NCBI RefSeq assembly: GCF_000786655.1
Contig: NZ_JROM01000045.1
Coordinates: 122,152-186,151, forward strand
From: Kocuria marina
GTDB lineage: Bacteria; Actinomycetota; Actinomycetes; Actinomycetales; Micrococcaceae
DNA length: 64,000 nucleotides
Reading direction: 5' to 3'
Shown here: one piece after another, positions 34,980 to 42,937 of the stretch
Position numbering within the stretch: the first letter of the stretch is position 1
Layout: every line of letters starts with the position of its first letter
The notes under the pieces: model-generated
Told to the model about the DNA's origin: nothing
Database searches by the model: none
What the model saw: only the letters and a program-made list of their open reading frames with translations
Made by a program: the position numbers and the translations under genes

Positions 34980-35019
34980 CCCTGCCACCGATCCGCACTC
35001 GCGCCCCGCAGGAGGCCTT

Positions 35020-35271
35020 GTGAACACTTCCCCTCGCACCCCGTCACCCGATGACGGGCGGGACGCCGGGCCCTCCGACCGGAACCTCCCGGACAACGAC
35101 GGCGCTCCGGGGCCCCTGTCCGAGGCGTCGTCGCGCCGTGGCGCGAACGAACCCCGCCGTGAGGGGCACCGGATCAACCCCGCGCGCATGGAGGTGCGGG
35201 TGCGGCGCATCGCGCTCGTGGGACTCGTGCTCGTGCCGTTGATCTACTTCATCGTGCAGTCGTTGCGCTAG
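35020..35271 (+). CDS. Small single-helix membrane protein
   Basis: An 83-residue protein not recognised as a known family. Residues 1-60 are hydrophilic and charged (many Asp, Pro, Arg); residues 62-80 form one membrane helix (RIALVGLVLVPLIYFIVQS). The GTG start has a strong GCAGGAGG site 5 bp upstream. It lies 40 bp after crgA and before the shared terminator, so it is probably co-transcribed with crgA and may belong to division or the envelope. Confidence 0.65.
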   Translation: MNTSPRTPSPDDGRDAGPSDRNLPDNDGAPGPLSEASSRRGANEPRREGHRINPARMEVRVRRIALVGLVLVPLIYFIVQSLR

Positions 35272-35295
35272 CCGCGCTCCTGCCCCGCGCAACGC

Positions 35296-35331
35296 CAGTG
35301 CCCCACCGGTCGGACAACCGGTGGGGCACTG
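35296..35331 (+). terminator. Bidirectional terminator
   Basis: A perfect 15-bp stem (35296-35310 with 35317-35331) around a 6-nt loop, between the convergent crgA unit and the YceI gene. Confidence 0.75.
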
Positions 35332-35382
35332 TTCACGCGGGGAGCGGGTCGCTCGGTCGCGAGATGCTCGGATGCGGGTCGC

Positions 35383-35937
35383 TCAGTTGGCGGACTCCGG
35401 AGCGGTGAACTCCACGTCCAGGTCGATGCGCACCTTGTCGGAGACCATGACCCCGCCGGCCTCGAGGGCGGCGTTCCAGGTCACGTTGAACTCCTTGCGG
35501 GAGATCGAGGTGGAGGCGGTGAAGCCCGCGCGAGTGGTGCCGAAGGCGTCCACGGCCACGCCGTTGAACTCGGCGTCCAGTTTCACGGGCTTGGTCACAC
35601 CACGCAGGGTGAGCTCGCCGGTCACGGTGCCCTCACCGTCGTTGAGTTCCAGGCCGGTGATCTTGTAGGTCATCTGCGGGTGGTTCTCCACGTCGAAGAA
35701 CTCGGCCGAGCGCACGTGGTTGTCGCGGGTCTCGTTCTTGGTGTCCACGGAGTTCATCCCCACAACCACCTGGCCGTTGCACTGCGAGGTGTCCTCGGCC
35801 ACGTTGAGTTCACCGGAGACGTCGCTGAACACACCGCGCACCTTGGAGATACCGGCGTGGCGGACGGAGAACGCGACCTCCGTGTGGGCGGGGTCCAGGG
35901 TCCAGGTTCCGGGGGTCATACCTTCGAGCGTGGTCAT
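35383..35937 (-). CDS. YceI-family lipocalin-like protein
   Basis: A 184-residue YceI protein, a beta-barrel that binds isoprenoid or other lipid-like ligands. It has the family opening PGTWTLDPAHTEVAFSVRHAG, GVFSDVSGELNV, and the late FNVTWN...GVMVSDKVRI region. No signal peptide is visible, so unlike E. coli YceI it looks cytosolic. Single-gene unit. The dyad at 35981-36002 in front suggests control by a MarR-type regulator, commonly seen with YceI. Confidence 0.9.
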   Translation of the reverse strand: MTTLEGMTPGTWTLDPAHTEVAFSVRHAGISKVRGVFSDVSGELNVAEDTSQCNGQVVVGMNSVDTKNETRDNHVRSAEFFDVENHPQMTYKITGLELNDGEGTVTGELTLRGVTKPVKLDAEFNGVAVDAFGTTRAGFTASTSISRKEFNVTWNAALEAGGVMVSDKVRIDLDVEFTAPESAN

Positions 35938-35980
35938 TCGTTCTTCCTTGGCATCGGGCGGGCCGTCGTCGAGCGGCCCA

Positions 35981-36002
35981 ATTGGTTGCTTCGGAAACTA
36001 AT
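35981..36002 (-). promoter_or_regulatory. Imperfect palindrome before the YceI gene
   Basis: A 22-bp AT-rich dyad (7 of 11 half-site positions symmetric; arms ATTGGTTGC and AACTAAT), about 45 bp upstream of the start codon. MarR- or TetR-type operators have this shape. No matching regulator gene is adjacent. Confidence 0.35.
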
Positions 36003-36089
36003 TTACGACCCGATTCGTGATGCGTCAACCTCTTCCGGAGAAAACTTTGGGTGAACAGCGTCACACGCGGTACGGCGAATGTCCGCCCG

Positions 36090-36749
36090 TCAGAGGTGCA
36101 GGTCCAGCACCGAGCTGTTGCTGAGGCCGTGGAACTGCCGCTGGTGGTACACGAGCGGGCTGCCCGAGCCCTCCTCGCCCAGGACCTCCACGACGGCGGC
36201 GTTGAACACGAGCGCCGGCCCGGCCTTGATCCGGGCGAGCGGGATGGCCCGCAGCACGCGGCGCACCCCGAGCAAGCGGGGCTCGCCTGTGGGCAGCGTG
36301 GTCCACTCCATGTCGTCCCCGAAACGGGGTGCACCCGAAATGGCGAAGGAACGTGCGAGTTCCACGTTGTCCGAATCCAGGAAGTGCACCACGAAGGAAT
36401 CGGCCGTGGCCACCACGGCCGCCGAACCGCGCTTGGCCTGCAGCGAGAAACCGAGGATCGGGGGGTCGGCGGAGATGGAGGAGACGGAGGACGCCGTGAG
36501 GCCCACGGGACCTTCCGGCCCGGCGACCGTGATGATCGCGATGCCCGCGGGGTGCTGGCCGAACGCGGACTTGAACCCTTCCGTCAGGCGCGGATCACTG
36601 TGCAGCGCCTCCGTGGGCGCCACGAGGTCCACGGCGTGCGCGGCGACCCGTTCGGCCTCACCCCCGGATGCCGGGACACCGTCCAACCCCTGATCGGGGT
36701 CGGGGGTCTCGGGATCTGCTGAGGTGTTCTGGCTGACGCGGTCCGGCAT
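36090..36749 (-). CDS. Flavin reductase-like (FMN-binding split barrel) protein
   Basis: A 219-residue protein of the flavin-reductase family that usually reduces FMN or FAD with NAD(P)H for a partner oxygenase. Residues 1-45 are a variable tail; the split-barrel domain follows with HPAGIAIITVAG, GLTASSVSSISADPP, VHFLDSDNVELARSF and the C-terminal YHQRQFHGL. The ATG at 36749 is preferred because GAGAGGA lies seven bases upstream. A second, different member of the same fold lies just upstream on the same strand. Confidence 0.85.
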   Translation of the reverse strand: MPDRVSQNTSADPETPDPDQGLDGVPASGGEAERVAAHAVDLVAPTEALHSDPRLTEGFKSAFGQHPAGIAIITVAGPEGPVGLTASSVSSISADPPILGFSLQAKRGSAAVVATADSFVVHFLDSDNVELARSFAISGAPRFGDDMEWTTLPTGEPRLLGVRRVLRAIPLARIKAGPALVFNAAVVEVLGEEGSGSPLVYHQRQFHGLSNSSVLDLHL

Positions 36750-36970
36750 GGTGGGTCCTCTCACACGGCTGTGTTCCCGGATCGGCGGTCCGGCCGCCGT
36801 TATCCGGACAGGCTAAATCCTGCCAGGCATCTCATGTCCAACACATGGTTTCGTAGTCCACATTCTGGGCCACACGGCGCAATGAGACGTCACATTGGGG
36901 GACACCACCGCTGCGCCCCGTGCGGCGAGCGATCCCCCACTTCTCACCGTACGCCCACCCGCGGCCGGGA

Positions 36971-37498
36971 TCACCCGATGCTCTTGTACTCCCTCGCGAA
37001 GTGGATCAGAGGACGGTCCGCGGCACCCGCGTCCACCCCTCGGCCCATGGCCGTGACACGCCCCACGACCACCAGGTGGGTTGCCGCGGTGTGGGTGGAC
37101 ACGGTGTCCAGCTCGAACCAGCTCAGGCACCCGTCGATCACGGGTGTCCCCGTGCGCTCGGTGCGGTGGAACGGGACGGTGTCCAGCAGTCCGTCCACGG
37201 GGTTGCCGGGACTCGCGAGCCAATTCGCCACGGAGCGCTGATCCGCGTTCAGCAACGACAGGGTCCAGGACCCGGTGCTCTCCACGGCCTCGCACATCCG
37301 CCCCATGTCGTACAGGCACACGAGCATGGTGGGCGGGTCGTAGGAGACGTCCGCGAACGCCGTGACGGTGATCGCGTGGTCCTTGCCCCGGTAGCGCGAG
37401 CACACCACGCCCACCCCCACCGCGTGATCGGCGGCCAGGGTGCGGTAACGCTCCACCTGCACGTCCGTGGGGCGTGGGTCCAGGGTCTCGTTCTGCAT
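36971..37498 (-). CDS. Flavin reductase-like protein
   Basis: A 175-residue split-barrel flavin-binding protein: VGVVCSRYRGKDHAIT, VTAFADVSYDPPTMLVCL, a NADQRSVANWLAS helix and LSWFELDTVSTHTAATHLVVVGRV. The order of motifs matches flavin reductases paired with flavin-dependent monooxygenases. It is only weakly similar to the gene 220 bp downstream, so the pair is probably not a recent duplication. The luciferase-like oxidoreductase at 38682 is a possible electron acceptor (inference). Confidence 0.85.
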   Translation of the reverse strand: MQNETLDPRPTDVQVERYRTLAADHAVGVGVVCSRYRGKDHAITVTAFADVSYDPPTMLVCLYDMGRMCEAVESTGSWTLSLLNADQRSVANWLASPGNPVDGLLDTVPFHRTERTGTPVIDGCLSWFELDTVSTHTAATHLVVVGRVTAMGRGVDAGAADRPLIHFAREYKSIG

Positions 37499-37531
37499 GA
37501 CCCCAGTGTGTCATCGCACCCGTCGCGGCCC

Positions 37532-37683
37532 CGAGTCCGAGCGGGGCGCAAGGCCCTCCGGGGCCGGCAGGGCCTCGGCCTTCGAGTCTCTGCGGGGCCC
37601 CAACCCTCATGTGCCGGCAGGGGCTTCAGTCCTCGCGTCCGAGCAGGGCGCCGGCCCTCATGTGCTGGCAGGCGGGGTCACTC
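37532..37683. repeat. Three degenerate tandem repeats of about 51 bp
   Basis: Three imperfect units at 37532-37581, 37582-37633 and 37634-37683. Each begins near CGAGTC or CGCGTC, passes through GCGGGG or GCAGGG, and ends near GGCAGG. Units 2 and 3 share CCCTCATGTG. They fill the gap between the end of alkB and the start of the flavin reductase gene, both on the minus strand. Confidence 0.55.
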
Positions 37684-38400
37684 TCAGCCCGTCAGCGCTC
37701 GCCGCTGCCCACCCGTCATGCGCAGTGTGATGTTCAGCCGGCCCCCGTTCTTCAACCCCAGGTGCATACCACCCGTCCCGGGGAACACTTTGGGCACGCC
37801 GTGGAACGCGTACCGGGAGGGTCCGCCGAACACGAACAGGTCCCCCGAGCGCAGTTCCACGTCCCGGTACGGAGCCGTGCGGGTCTCGGTGTTGCCGAAG
37901 CGGAACACGCACGTGTCCCCCAGGGACAGGGACACGATGGGCGCGGCCGAGAACTCGTCCTTGTCCTGGTGCATCCCCATGTGCGCGGCGCCGTCGTAGT
38001 AGTTGACCAGCGCGGAGTCGGGCACGAAACCGCGCACGACGTCCTCGACTTCGGGGACGCCCACATCCCCCGCGTCCACCATCCCGTACGCGTCCGCCAC
38101 GGCCCGCGCACCCAGGTCCACGAGCCAGTCCGGCAGGGCCGCTACCTCCGCTCCCCCGGTGGCGCCGTAGCGGTAGGGGGTCCGATTCGCGCCGAGCATG
38201 ACCGACTGCACGGACATCCGACCGCCGCCCGGCATCACCTGGTGACGCATGGGGGCCGAGCGCACCCAGTCACGGCACGCGGCCACGAGATCGCGCTGCC
38301 GGGCGACGGGCAGCCAATCGGGAACGTGCACGGCCCCGGGCGCGAGCACGGCGGGCTCGCGGGGGACGGGGAACAGCTCGGTGACCTCGTACTCGGCCAT
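37684..38400 (-). CDS. alkB: AlkB-like DNA/RNA alkylation-repair dioxygenase
   Basis: A 238-residue 2-oxoglutarate/Fe(II) dioxygenase that removes alkyl groups from N1-methyladenine and N3-methylcytosine. It resembles the E. coli enzyme closely: MGMHQDKDE supplies the His and Asp iron ligands, FVFGGPSRYAFHGV the second His, and RLNITLRMTGG the Arg residues that hold 2-oxoglutarate. VNYYDGAAHMG is the family sequence before the iron site. The ATG at 38400 has no Shine-Dalgarno site but a TAGGCT -10 element 7 bp upstream, so the transcript is probably leaderless. Confidence 0.92.
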   Translation of the reverse strand: MAEYEVTELFPVPREPAVLAPGAVHVPDWLPVARQRDLVAACRDWVRSAPMRHQVMPGGGRMSVQSVMLGANRTPYRYGATGGAEVAALPDWLVDLGARAVADAYGMVDAGDVGVPEVEDVVRGFVPDSALVNYYDGAAHMGMHQDKDEFSAAPIVSLSLGDTCVFRFGNTETRTAPYRDVELRSGDLFVFGGPSRYAFHGVPKVFPGTGGMHLGLKNGGRLNITLRMTGGQRRALTG

Positions 38401-38413
38401 GCCCGTGAGCCTA
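38398..38413 (-). promoter_or_regulatory. alkB -10 element, likely leaderless start
   Basis: TAGGCT on the minus strand (38413-38408) is separated by 7 bases from the ATG of alkB. The arrangement matches the serA start and the common actinobacterial leaderless pattern. Confidence 0.45.
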
Positions 38414-38681
38414 TGACCGACCCCCGACACCCACAACGCACTCCGCCCGGTACCGGCTGGGACGATCCGAGCAGGGCGCCCCGAGAACTGAACCGGCAAG
38501 TCCGGGTCCGGTGGTGGCCCCGAGTCCGCCGGTAGGCGCTCCTTCATCCCGCTCCCCCGCTCATCCCCTCCCACCCCGGGCAACCCGTTCAGCACACCCG
38601 GGAGAGCAGCGGCCCGCGGAATATCGGGCCCCGTGAGCCCGTTATTCCTACAGCAAGTTTTCTCTGGAAAGGGTTTCATTC

Positions 38682-39659
38682 ATGGCACTGCCCCTATCGG
38701 TCATCGACTTCGCCACCGTGCGCGAGAACCAATCGGTGGGTGAGAGTTTCGCGGATTCCGTGACCCTTGCTCAGCACGCGGAGCGGTTGGGATACACGCG
38801 GGTCTGGTACGCGGAGCACCACAACATGCCCACGATCGCGTCCTCCGCACCGGCAGTGTTGATCGCCCACGTGGCCGCGCACACGGAACGCATCCGGCTC
38901 GGTTCGGGCGGCGTCATGCTGCCCAATCACTCCCCGCTCACGATCGCGGAACACTTCGGCACCCTCGCGGAGCTGCATCCCGGCCGGATCGACCTGGGGC
39001 TCGGCCGCGCTCCCGGGACGGATCCGCGTACGCTGCGGGCGCTGCGTCGTTCCCCCGAATCCGCCGAGAGCTTCCCCCAGGACGTCAAGGAACTGCGGGG
39101 CTACCTGACCGGCAACTCACTCATCCCGGGCGTGCAGGCGATGCCGGGTGCGGGGACCGACGTGCCGCTGACCATCCTGGGCTCGTCCCTGTTCGGGGCC
39201 CAGCTGGCCGCGGCCTACGGGCTGCCCTATGCGTTCGCATCGCACTTCGCGCCGGACGCCCTCGTGGACGCCGTGGCCGCGTACCGGTCCCAGTTCCAGC
39301 CGTCCGAACAGCTCGCGGAGCCGTACGTGATCGCCGCGGTGAACGTGATCATCTCCGAGGACGCGCAGGACGCCGCCCGTCAGCTGGAAGCGACCCAGCG
39401 CTCCCGGGTCAAGGCCATGGTGGGCCGCGGCCGGGAGTTCACGGACGAGGAGATGGACATGGTCATGGCCTCCCCCGCTGCCGCCCAGATCCTGCACATG
39501 ATCAGCTACACCGGCGCGGGCACCCCGGACATGGTGGTGGACTACCTGCACCGGTTCGCAGAACACGCTGATGCGGACGAGCTGATGATCTCCCCCACCG
39601 CCACGCGTCAGGCGGACGTCCTGAAGGCCATGGAGTTGCTCGCGAACAACTGGAACTGA
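38682..39659 (+). CDS. Luciferase-like (LLM) flavin oxidoreductase
   Basis: A 325-residue flavin-dependent TIM-barrel protein of the bacterial-luciferase family. Marks: [44 protein letters not shown] and [19 protein letters not shown]. These match the LuxE/YhbW-like subgroup, whose substrates are mostly unknown. It uses FMNH2 or F420; which one cannot be told here. The ATG follows GGAAAGG. Single-gene unit, ended by two hairpins. Confidence 0.88.
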   Translation: MALPLSVIDFATVRENQSVGESFADSVTLAQHAERLGYTRVWYAEHHNMPTIASSAPAVLIAHVAAHTERIRLGSGGVMLPNHSPLTIAEHFGTLAELHPGRIDLGLGRAPGTDPRTLRALRRSPESAESFPQDVKELRGYLTGNSLIPGVQAMPGAGTDVPLTILGSSLFGAQLAAAYGLPYAFASHFAPDALVDAVAAYRSQFQPSEQLAEPYVIAAVNVIISEDAQDAARQLEATQRSRVKAMVGRGREFTDEEMDMVMASPAAAQILHMISYTGAGTPDMVVDYLHRFAEHADADELMISPTATRQADVLKAMELLANNWN

Positions 39660-39724
39660 GCGCCGGGCATCCCCGGGCCGGCGACCCCCGGCGGTTGCTG
39701 AGACCCTCGCATACATATATGTGC

Positions 39725-39763
39725 CGAAAGGACCAGGGATTCCTGGTTTCGCCGGTCCTTTCG
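39725..39763 (+). terminator. Terminator hairpin after the LLM oxidoreductase
   Basis: CGAAAGGACC (39725-39734) pairs with GGTCCTTTCG (39754-39763), with an inner CCAGG/CCTGG stem. It lies 66 bp after the stop codon. Confidence 0.6.
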
Positions 39764-39777
39764 CAGCACAGATGTTC

Positions 39778-39818
39778 GGGCCCCGGAACGGGTTCCACGC
39801 GGGAACCGTTCCGGGCCC
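39778..39818 (-). terminator. Terminator hairpin after the alpha/beta-hydrolase
   Basis: A long GC-rich stem (39778-39796 with 39802-39818, one bulged base), just beyond the stop codon of the minus-strand hydrolase. Confidence 0.65.
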
Positions 39819-39824
39819 GCCCGG

Positions 39825-40640
39825 TCAGGCGAGGCGCGCGAGGAAGGCGCCCAGAGCGGCGTCGTACTCCGAGGGGTTCTCCATGTTGGGCGTATGCCCG
39901 CTCGCGGGGACCACCGCGAGCTCACCGTGGCGCAGCAGCTCGCTCATGGCCTGGCCCGCGCCGTTGTCGAATGCGTCCGAATCCCCCACGATCACGAGCG
40001 CGGGCTTGTCCCACGCGCGCAGCGTCTCGGTGAAGTCGTTGCGTTCGGCCCGCCCGCGCATGGCCGCGGTGGAGCCCTCGAGCGGGGCGGTCCGGATCAT
40101 CTCGCGCACGCGCTCGGCGACCTCCGGCAGGCGCTCCACGTTCTCCTCCGCGATCATCTTGGACAGCACGTTCTGCGCGTAGGTCTCCATGCCGTCCCGC
40201 ACGATCCCGTCCGCCGCCACATGACGACGACGCCGCCCCGCCGCGTCCTCGGACGTGGGCACCGTGTCGTTGATGATCAGCGCGCTCACCCGTTCGGGGT
40301 ACGACGCGGCGATCTGCATGGCCACCTGCCCGGACATCGAGAAGCCCAACAGGATCACGGTCTCCAGGCCGAGCTCGTCCAGCAGCGCGACGATGTCCGC
40401 GGCGAACTCCTCGGTGTACACGATCCCCTCGGTGACCCGGGACTCGCCGAACCCGCGCAGGTCCGGGGCGATCACGCGCCAACCCTGCTCCGCGAGAGTC
40501 GTGATCTGCCCGTCCCACATGGAGCGGTCGTACGCGTGGCCGTGCAGCAGCACGACGGACTCGCCCCGGCCCTCGTCCGTGTAGGCCAGCTCGGTGTCGT
40601 TGACGTGAGCGGTGTGCGTGGTGAATGTCGATCGGCTCAT
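39825..40640 (-). CDS. Alpha/beta-hydrolase fold protein
   Basis: A 271-residue hydrolase. VVLLHGHAYDRSMW is the oxyanion region, APDLRGFGES the next conserved strand, and LLGFSMSGQVAM the nucleophile elbow with Ser in GFSMSG. The acid is in VIVGDSDAF and the His in PASGHTPNMENP. This set is typical of small esterases, lactonases and haloperoxidase-like proteins; substrate unknown. The ATG at 40640 opens a single-gene unit ended by the hairpin at 39778. Confidence 0.85.
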   Translation of the reverse strand: MSRSTFTTHTAHVNDTELAYTDEGRGESVVLLHGHAYDRSMWDGQITTLAEQGWRVIAPDLRGFGESRVTEGIVYTEEFAADIVALLDELGLETVILLGFSMSGQVAMQIAASYPERVSALIINDTVPTSEDAAGRRRRHVAADGIVRDGMETYAQNVLSKMIAEENVERLPEVAERVREMIRTAPLEGSTAAMRGRAERNDFTETLRAWDKPALVIVGDSDAFDNGAGQAMSELLRHGELAVVPASGHTPNMENPSEYDAALGAFLARLA

Positions 40641-40730
40641 GGGGCCATGATGTCAGGTGGGGTGGGCCCGGGAGCGGGTGATGTCAGGGATGCAGTCCAC
40701 GCACCGCCCGCACGACACGGCCCGCACACG

Positions 40731-40771
40731 ACGACGTCGCCCACCTCCGGGAAGGGAGCGAGCGGCGTCGT
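40731..40771 (-). terminator. Terminator hairpin after the GntR-ABC operon
   Basis: ACGACGTCGC (40731-40740) pairs with GCGGCGTCGT (40762-40771), with one G-U pair, just beyond the ABC permease stop. Another member of the CGACGCCGC-type hairpin set. Confidence 0.55.
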
Positions 40772-40780
40772 ACCGGGAGC

Positions 40781-41497
40781 TCAGATCTCCGCGTACCGCA
40801 CCACCGCGCGGCTCGCGAGACCGGCGATCAGTGTGACGACCACGAGGCCAAGCGGGATGCCCCACCGTCCGAGCTCGCTCGCGAGGTCCAACCACAAGTC
40901 CGGCCAGGCCACGATCGCGGCGAGCAGACCCAGTGCCACGAGCACCACGGCCACGATCGAGATCACGGTCCAGATCACCCCGGCCGCGCGGTAGATCCCG
41001 CCGAAACTCATGCCCGCGAAGAGGCTCATGAGACTCAGCAGGAACAATGTCACGGCCACGATCAGGGGGTTGCCGTCACCCAGGGCTTGAATGGTGAGGA
41101 AACTGATCCCCAGCCCGAACCCGGTCGCGGCCTCCGCGGCCAGAATCACGAGACCCGCGGCCGCGACCACCAGGGACGTGATCATGAAACCCATGGCCGT
41201 GCCCGCCCAGAAGTTCCGGCGGGTGCTGCCGAACGCGAGCGCGCCGGCGAAACCCCGGTTGGCGGTCAGCGCGCCGTGGGAGATCAGGAAGCCCGGGAGG
41301 GCCCAGAACACGGCCAGGTTGGCTTGGAATCCGTCCTGGACCGGCTGCGGTAGGGGCAGACCGGTGCGGATGCCGATGATCAGCCCGATCACGACCGTGA
41401 GGATCGCGACCAGGACCAGGATGGCCGGGGCCACCACGAAGGAGTTGAGTCGGTTGGTCAGGTACAGCGCAAGGTTCCGGCGGGCGTACTGCATCAC
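40781..41497 (-). CDS. ABC transporter membrane subunit
   Basis: A 238-residue hydrophobic protein with six predicted helices (first at about 18-45, last at about 212-232). No signature beyond topology is visible. It overlaps the ATPase gene by 4 nt (ATGA), so it is the membrane partner of that ATPase. The GntR-ATPase-permease order is that of YtrA-type operons, which mostly export antimicrobials or respond to cell-wall stress. The substrate is unknown. Confidence 0.8.
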   Translation of the reverse strand: MMQYARRNLALYLTNRLNSFVVAPAILVLVAILTVVIGLIIGIRTGLPLPQPVQDGFQANLAVFWALPGFLISHGALTANRGFAGALAFGSTRRNFWAGTAMGFMITSLVVAAAGLVILAAEAATGFGLGISFLTIQALGDGNPLIVAVTLFLLSLMSLFAGMSFGGIYRAAGVIWTVISIVAVVLVALGLLAAIVAWPDLWLDLASELGRWGIPLGLVVVTLIAGLASRAVVRYAEI

Positions 41498-42429
41498 ACA
41501 CTCATTTCTGCGTCGTCGGTGCCGCGCATGCCCCGCGCGGCCACGAGTTCCTGCAAGGTGACGGGTTCCAACGAGACATTGGCGGCGTCCGCGCGGCGCC
41601 GGTCCTCAGCGGTCGCGGTGCCGTCCACGGTGACGGAGAGGATGTTGCCGAGTCGGTACTCGCGCAGGACCCTGCGAGCGCCCACGACGTCCCGGACCAC
41701 GGGTTCGAGTCCGCGCAGCACGAACGCGCTGTCCCGGGCGTCGTCGATGTCCGCGTCCACCGTGACCCGGCCGTCCTCGATCATGACCACGTTCTCGAGC
41801 AGGTCGGACACCTCGTCGATCAGGTGCGTGGAGAGGATCACGGTGCGCGGGTGTTCGGCCATGGCGCGGGCGAACTCCTCGTAGAACAGAGCGCGGTGCC
41901 CGGGGTCGAGCCCCAGGTACGGCTCGTCCATGAAGGTGTACGGCGCCCGCGCGGCCAGCGAGATGACGATCGCCAGCGCGCTGCGCTGCCCGCGGGAGAG
42001 CTTGGTGGTGCGCGTGCTCATCGGCAGCTTGAACCGGGGCGCCAGGCGCTCGGCCAGGTCGGTGTCCCACGTGGGGTAGAACGTGGGCAGGATGCGCAGC
42101 AGGGAGGCCGGGGTGTCGTCGTCGTGGAACTTCTGGTCCTCGTGGACGAAGCACGTGCGTTCGAGCAACCGCGCGTTCTCCCGCGGATCCTCACCGTCGA
42201 TCAGCACCTCACCGGAGCTGCGGAACGTGTGATTGAGGATCACGGACATCAGCGTGGTCTTGCCCACGCCGTTGGCCCCGAGCAGCCCGTGCACCCGATC
42301 GGGCGCGAAATCCACGGTGATGTCCCGCAGCACGTGCTTCTTGCCGAAGGACTTGTTCAGGTTCCTGATCCGGATCCCCTGCCCCGGCGCGCTCTCGCGG
42401 TAATCCGTGTGTCGTACGGGAGAACTCAT
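41494..42429 (-). CDS. ABC transporter ATP-binding protein
   Basis: A 311-residue ATPase. Walker A GANGVGKTTLM, Q-loop VHEDQKFHDD, signature LSRGQRSAL (S-R-G-Q in place of S-G-G-Q), Walker B YTFMDEPYLGLD and the switch His in ILSTHLIDE. A C-terminal domain of about 80 residues follows, as in multidrug or bacteriocin exporters. Both ends overlap its neighbours by 4 nt, so regulator, ATPase and permease are translated as one coupled unit. Confidence 0.92.
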   Translation of the reverse strand: MSSPVRHTDYRESAPGQGIRIRNLNKSFGKKHVLRDITVDFAPDRVHGLLGANGVGKTTLMSVILNHTFRSSGEVLIDGEDPRENARLLERTCFVHEDQKFHDDDTPASLLRILPTFYPTWDTDLAERLAPRFKLPMSTRTTKLSRGQRSALAIVISLAARAPYTFMDEPYLGLDPGHRALFYEEFARAMAEHPRTVILSTHLIDEVSDLLENVVMIEDGRVTVDADIDDARDSAFVLRGLEPVVRDVVGARRVLREYRLGNILSVTVDGTATAEDRRRADAANVSLEPVTLQELVAARGMRGTDDAEMSV

Positions 42430-42788
42430 GGCGAGACCTTTCTGATGAGTGCGACCATGTCGTCGAGTGTGAGTCCGAGCCTCCGGGCCTCGGCCACGGC
42501 GGGTTGGATGAAGTCTTCATGGAACGCCTCCCGGCGCTGCGCTCGCAGGATGTCCGGGCCATCCGCGGCCACGAACGTCCCGATCCCACGACGCCGCTCC
42601 ACGACTCCCTGATCCACCAACCGTCCCAGCGCCTTCCCGGCCGTTGCGGGGTTGATGCGGTAGAACGCGGCGAGTTCGTTGGTGGATGGCACCGCGGAAT
42701 CCACCGGGTAGTTGCCCTGGAGGATGTCGTCCGCGATCTGATCGGCCAGGACCATGAAGATCGGGCGACCGTCTTGTCTGGGTGTCAT
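42426..42788 (-). CDS. GntR-family (YtrA-type) transcription regulator
   Basis: A 120-residue regulator: an N-terminal winged helix-turn-helix (PIFMVLADQIADDIL, VPSTNELAAFYRINPATAGKAL, QGVVERRRGIGTFVA) and only about 45 further residues. The short C-terminus marks the YtrA subfamily, which usually represses its own ABC-transporter operon. A fitting 26-bp operator lies 18 bp upstream of its start (42807-42832). First gene of the operon. Confidence 0.93.
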   Translation of the reverse strand: MTPRQDGRPIFMVLADQIADDILQGNYPVDSAVPSTNELAAFYRINPATAGKALGRLVDQGVVERRRGIGTFVAADGPDILRAQRREAFHEDFIQPAVAEARRLGLTLDDMVALIRKVSP

Positions 42789-42806
42789 GGAGAACTTTCA
42801 GCTCCT

Positions 42807-42832
42807 TGGTTCATTACTTTACTAATTAACCA
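42807..42832 (-). promoter_or_regulatory. Operator palindrome of the GntR-ABC operon
   Basis: A 26-bp AT-rich inverted repeat with 10 of 13 half-site positions symmetric; arms TGGTTCATTA and TAATTAACCA. It ends 18 bp before the GntR start codon, where autorepression would act. The long AT-rich form fits YtrA-type operators. Confidence 0.6.
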
Positions 42833-42884
42833 TATAACCGGTGAGGCGGTCAAGGGTTCACGGATCGGATCAGGACGAGAACGA

Positions 42885-42922
42885 CGACGCCGCCCGCCCC
42901 CGTGAGGGGACGAGCGGCGTCG
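42885..42922 (-). terminator. Terminator hairpin after the carotenoid operon
   Basis: CGACGCCGC (42885-42893) pairs with GCGGCGTCG (42914-42922), with an inner CCCC/GGGG stem, just beyond the crtEb stop codon. Confidence 0.6.
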
Positions 42923-42937
42923 GGCGACCGGCCGGGG

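Noticed and set aside
39713..39722. ACATATATGT palindrome after the LLM oxidoreductase
   Set aside because: Short and isolated, downstream of a gene and before a terminator; no reason to think it functional.
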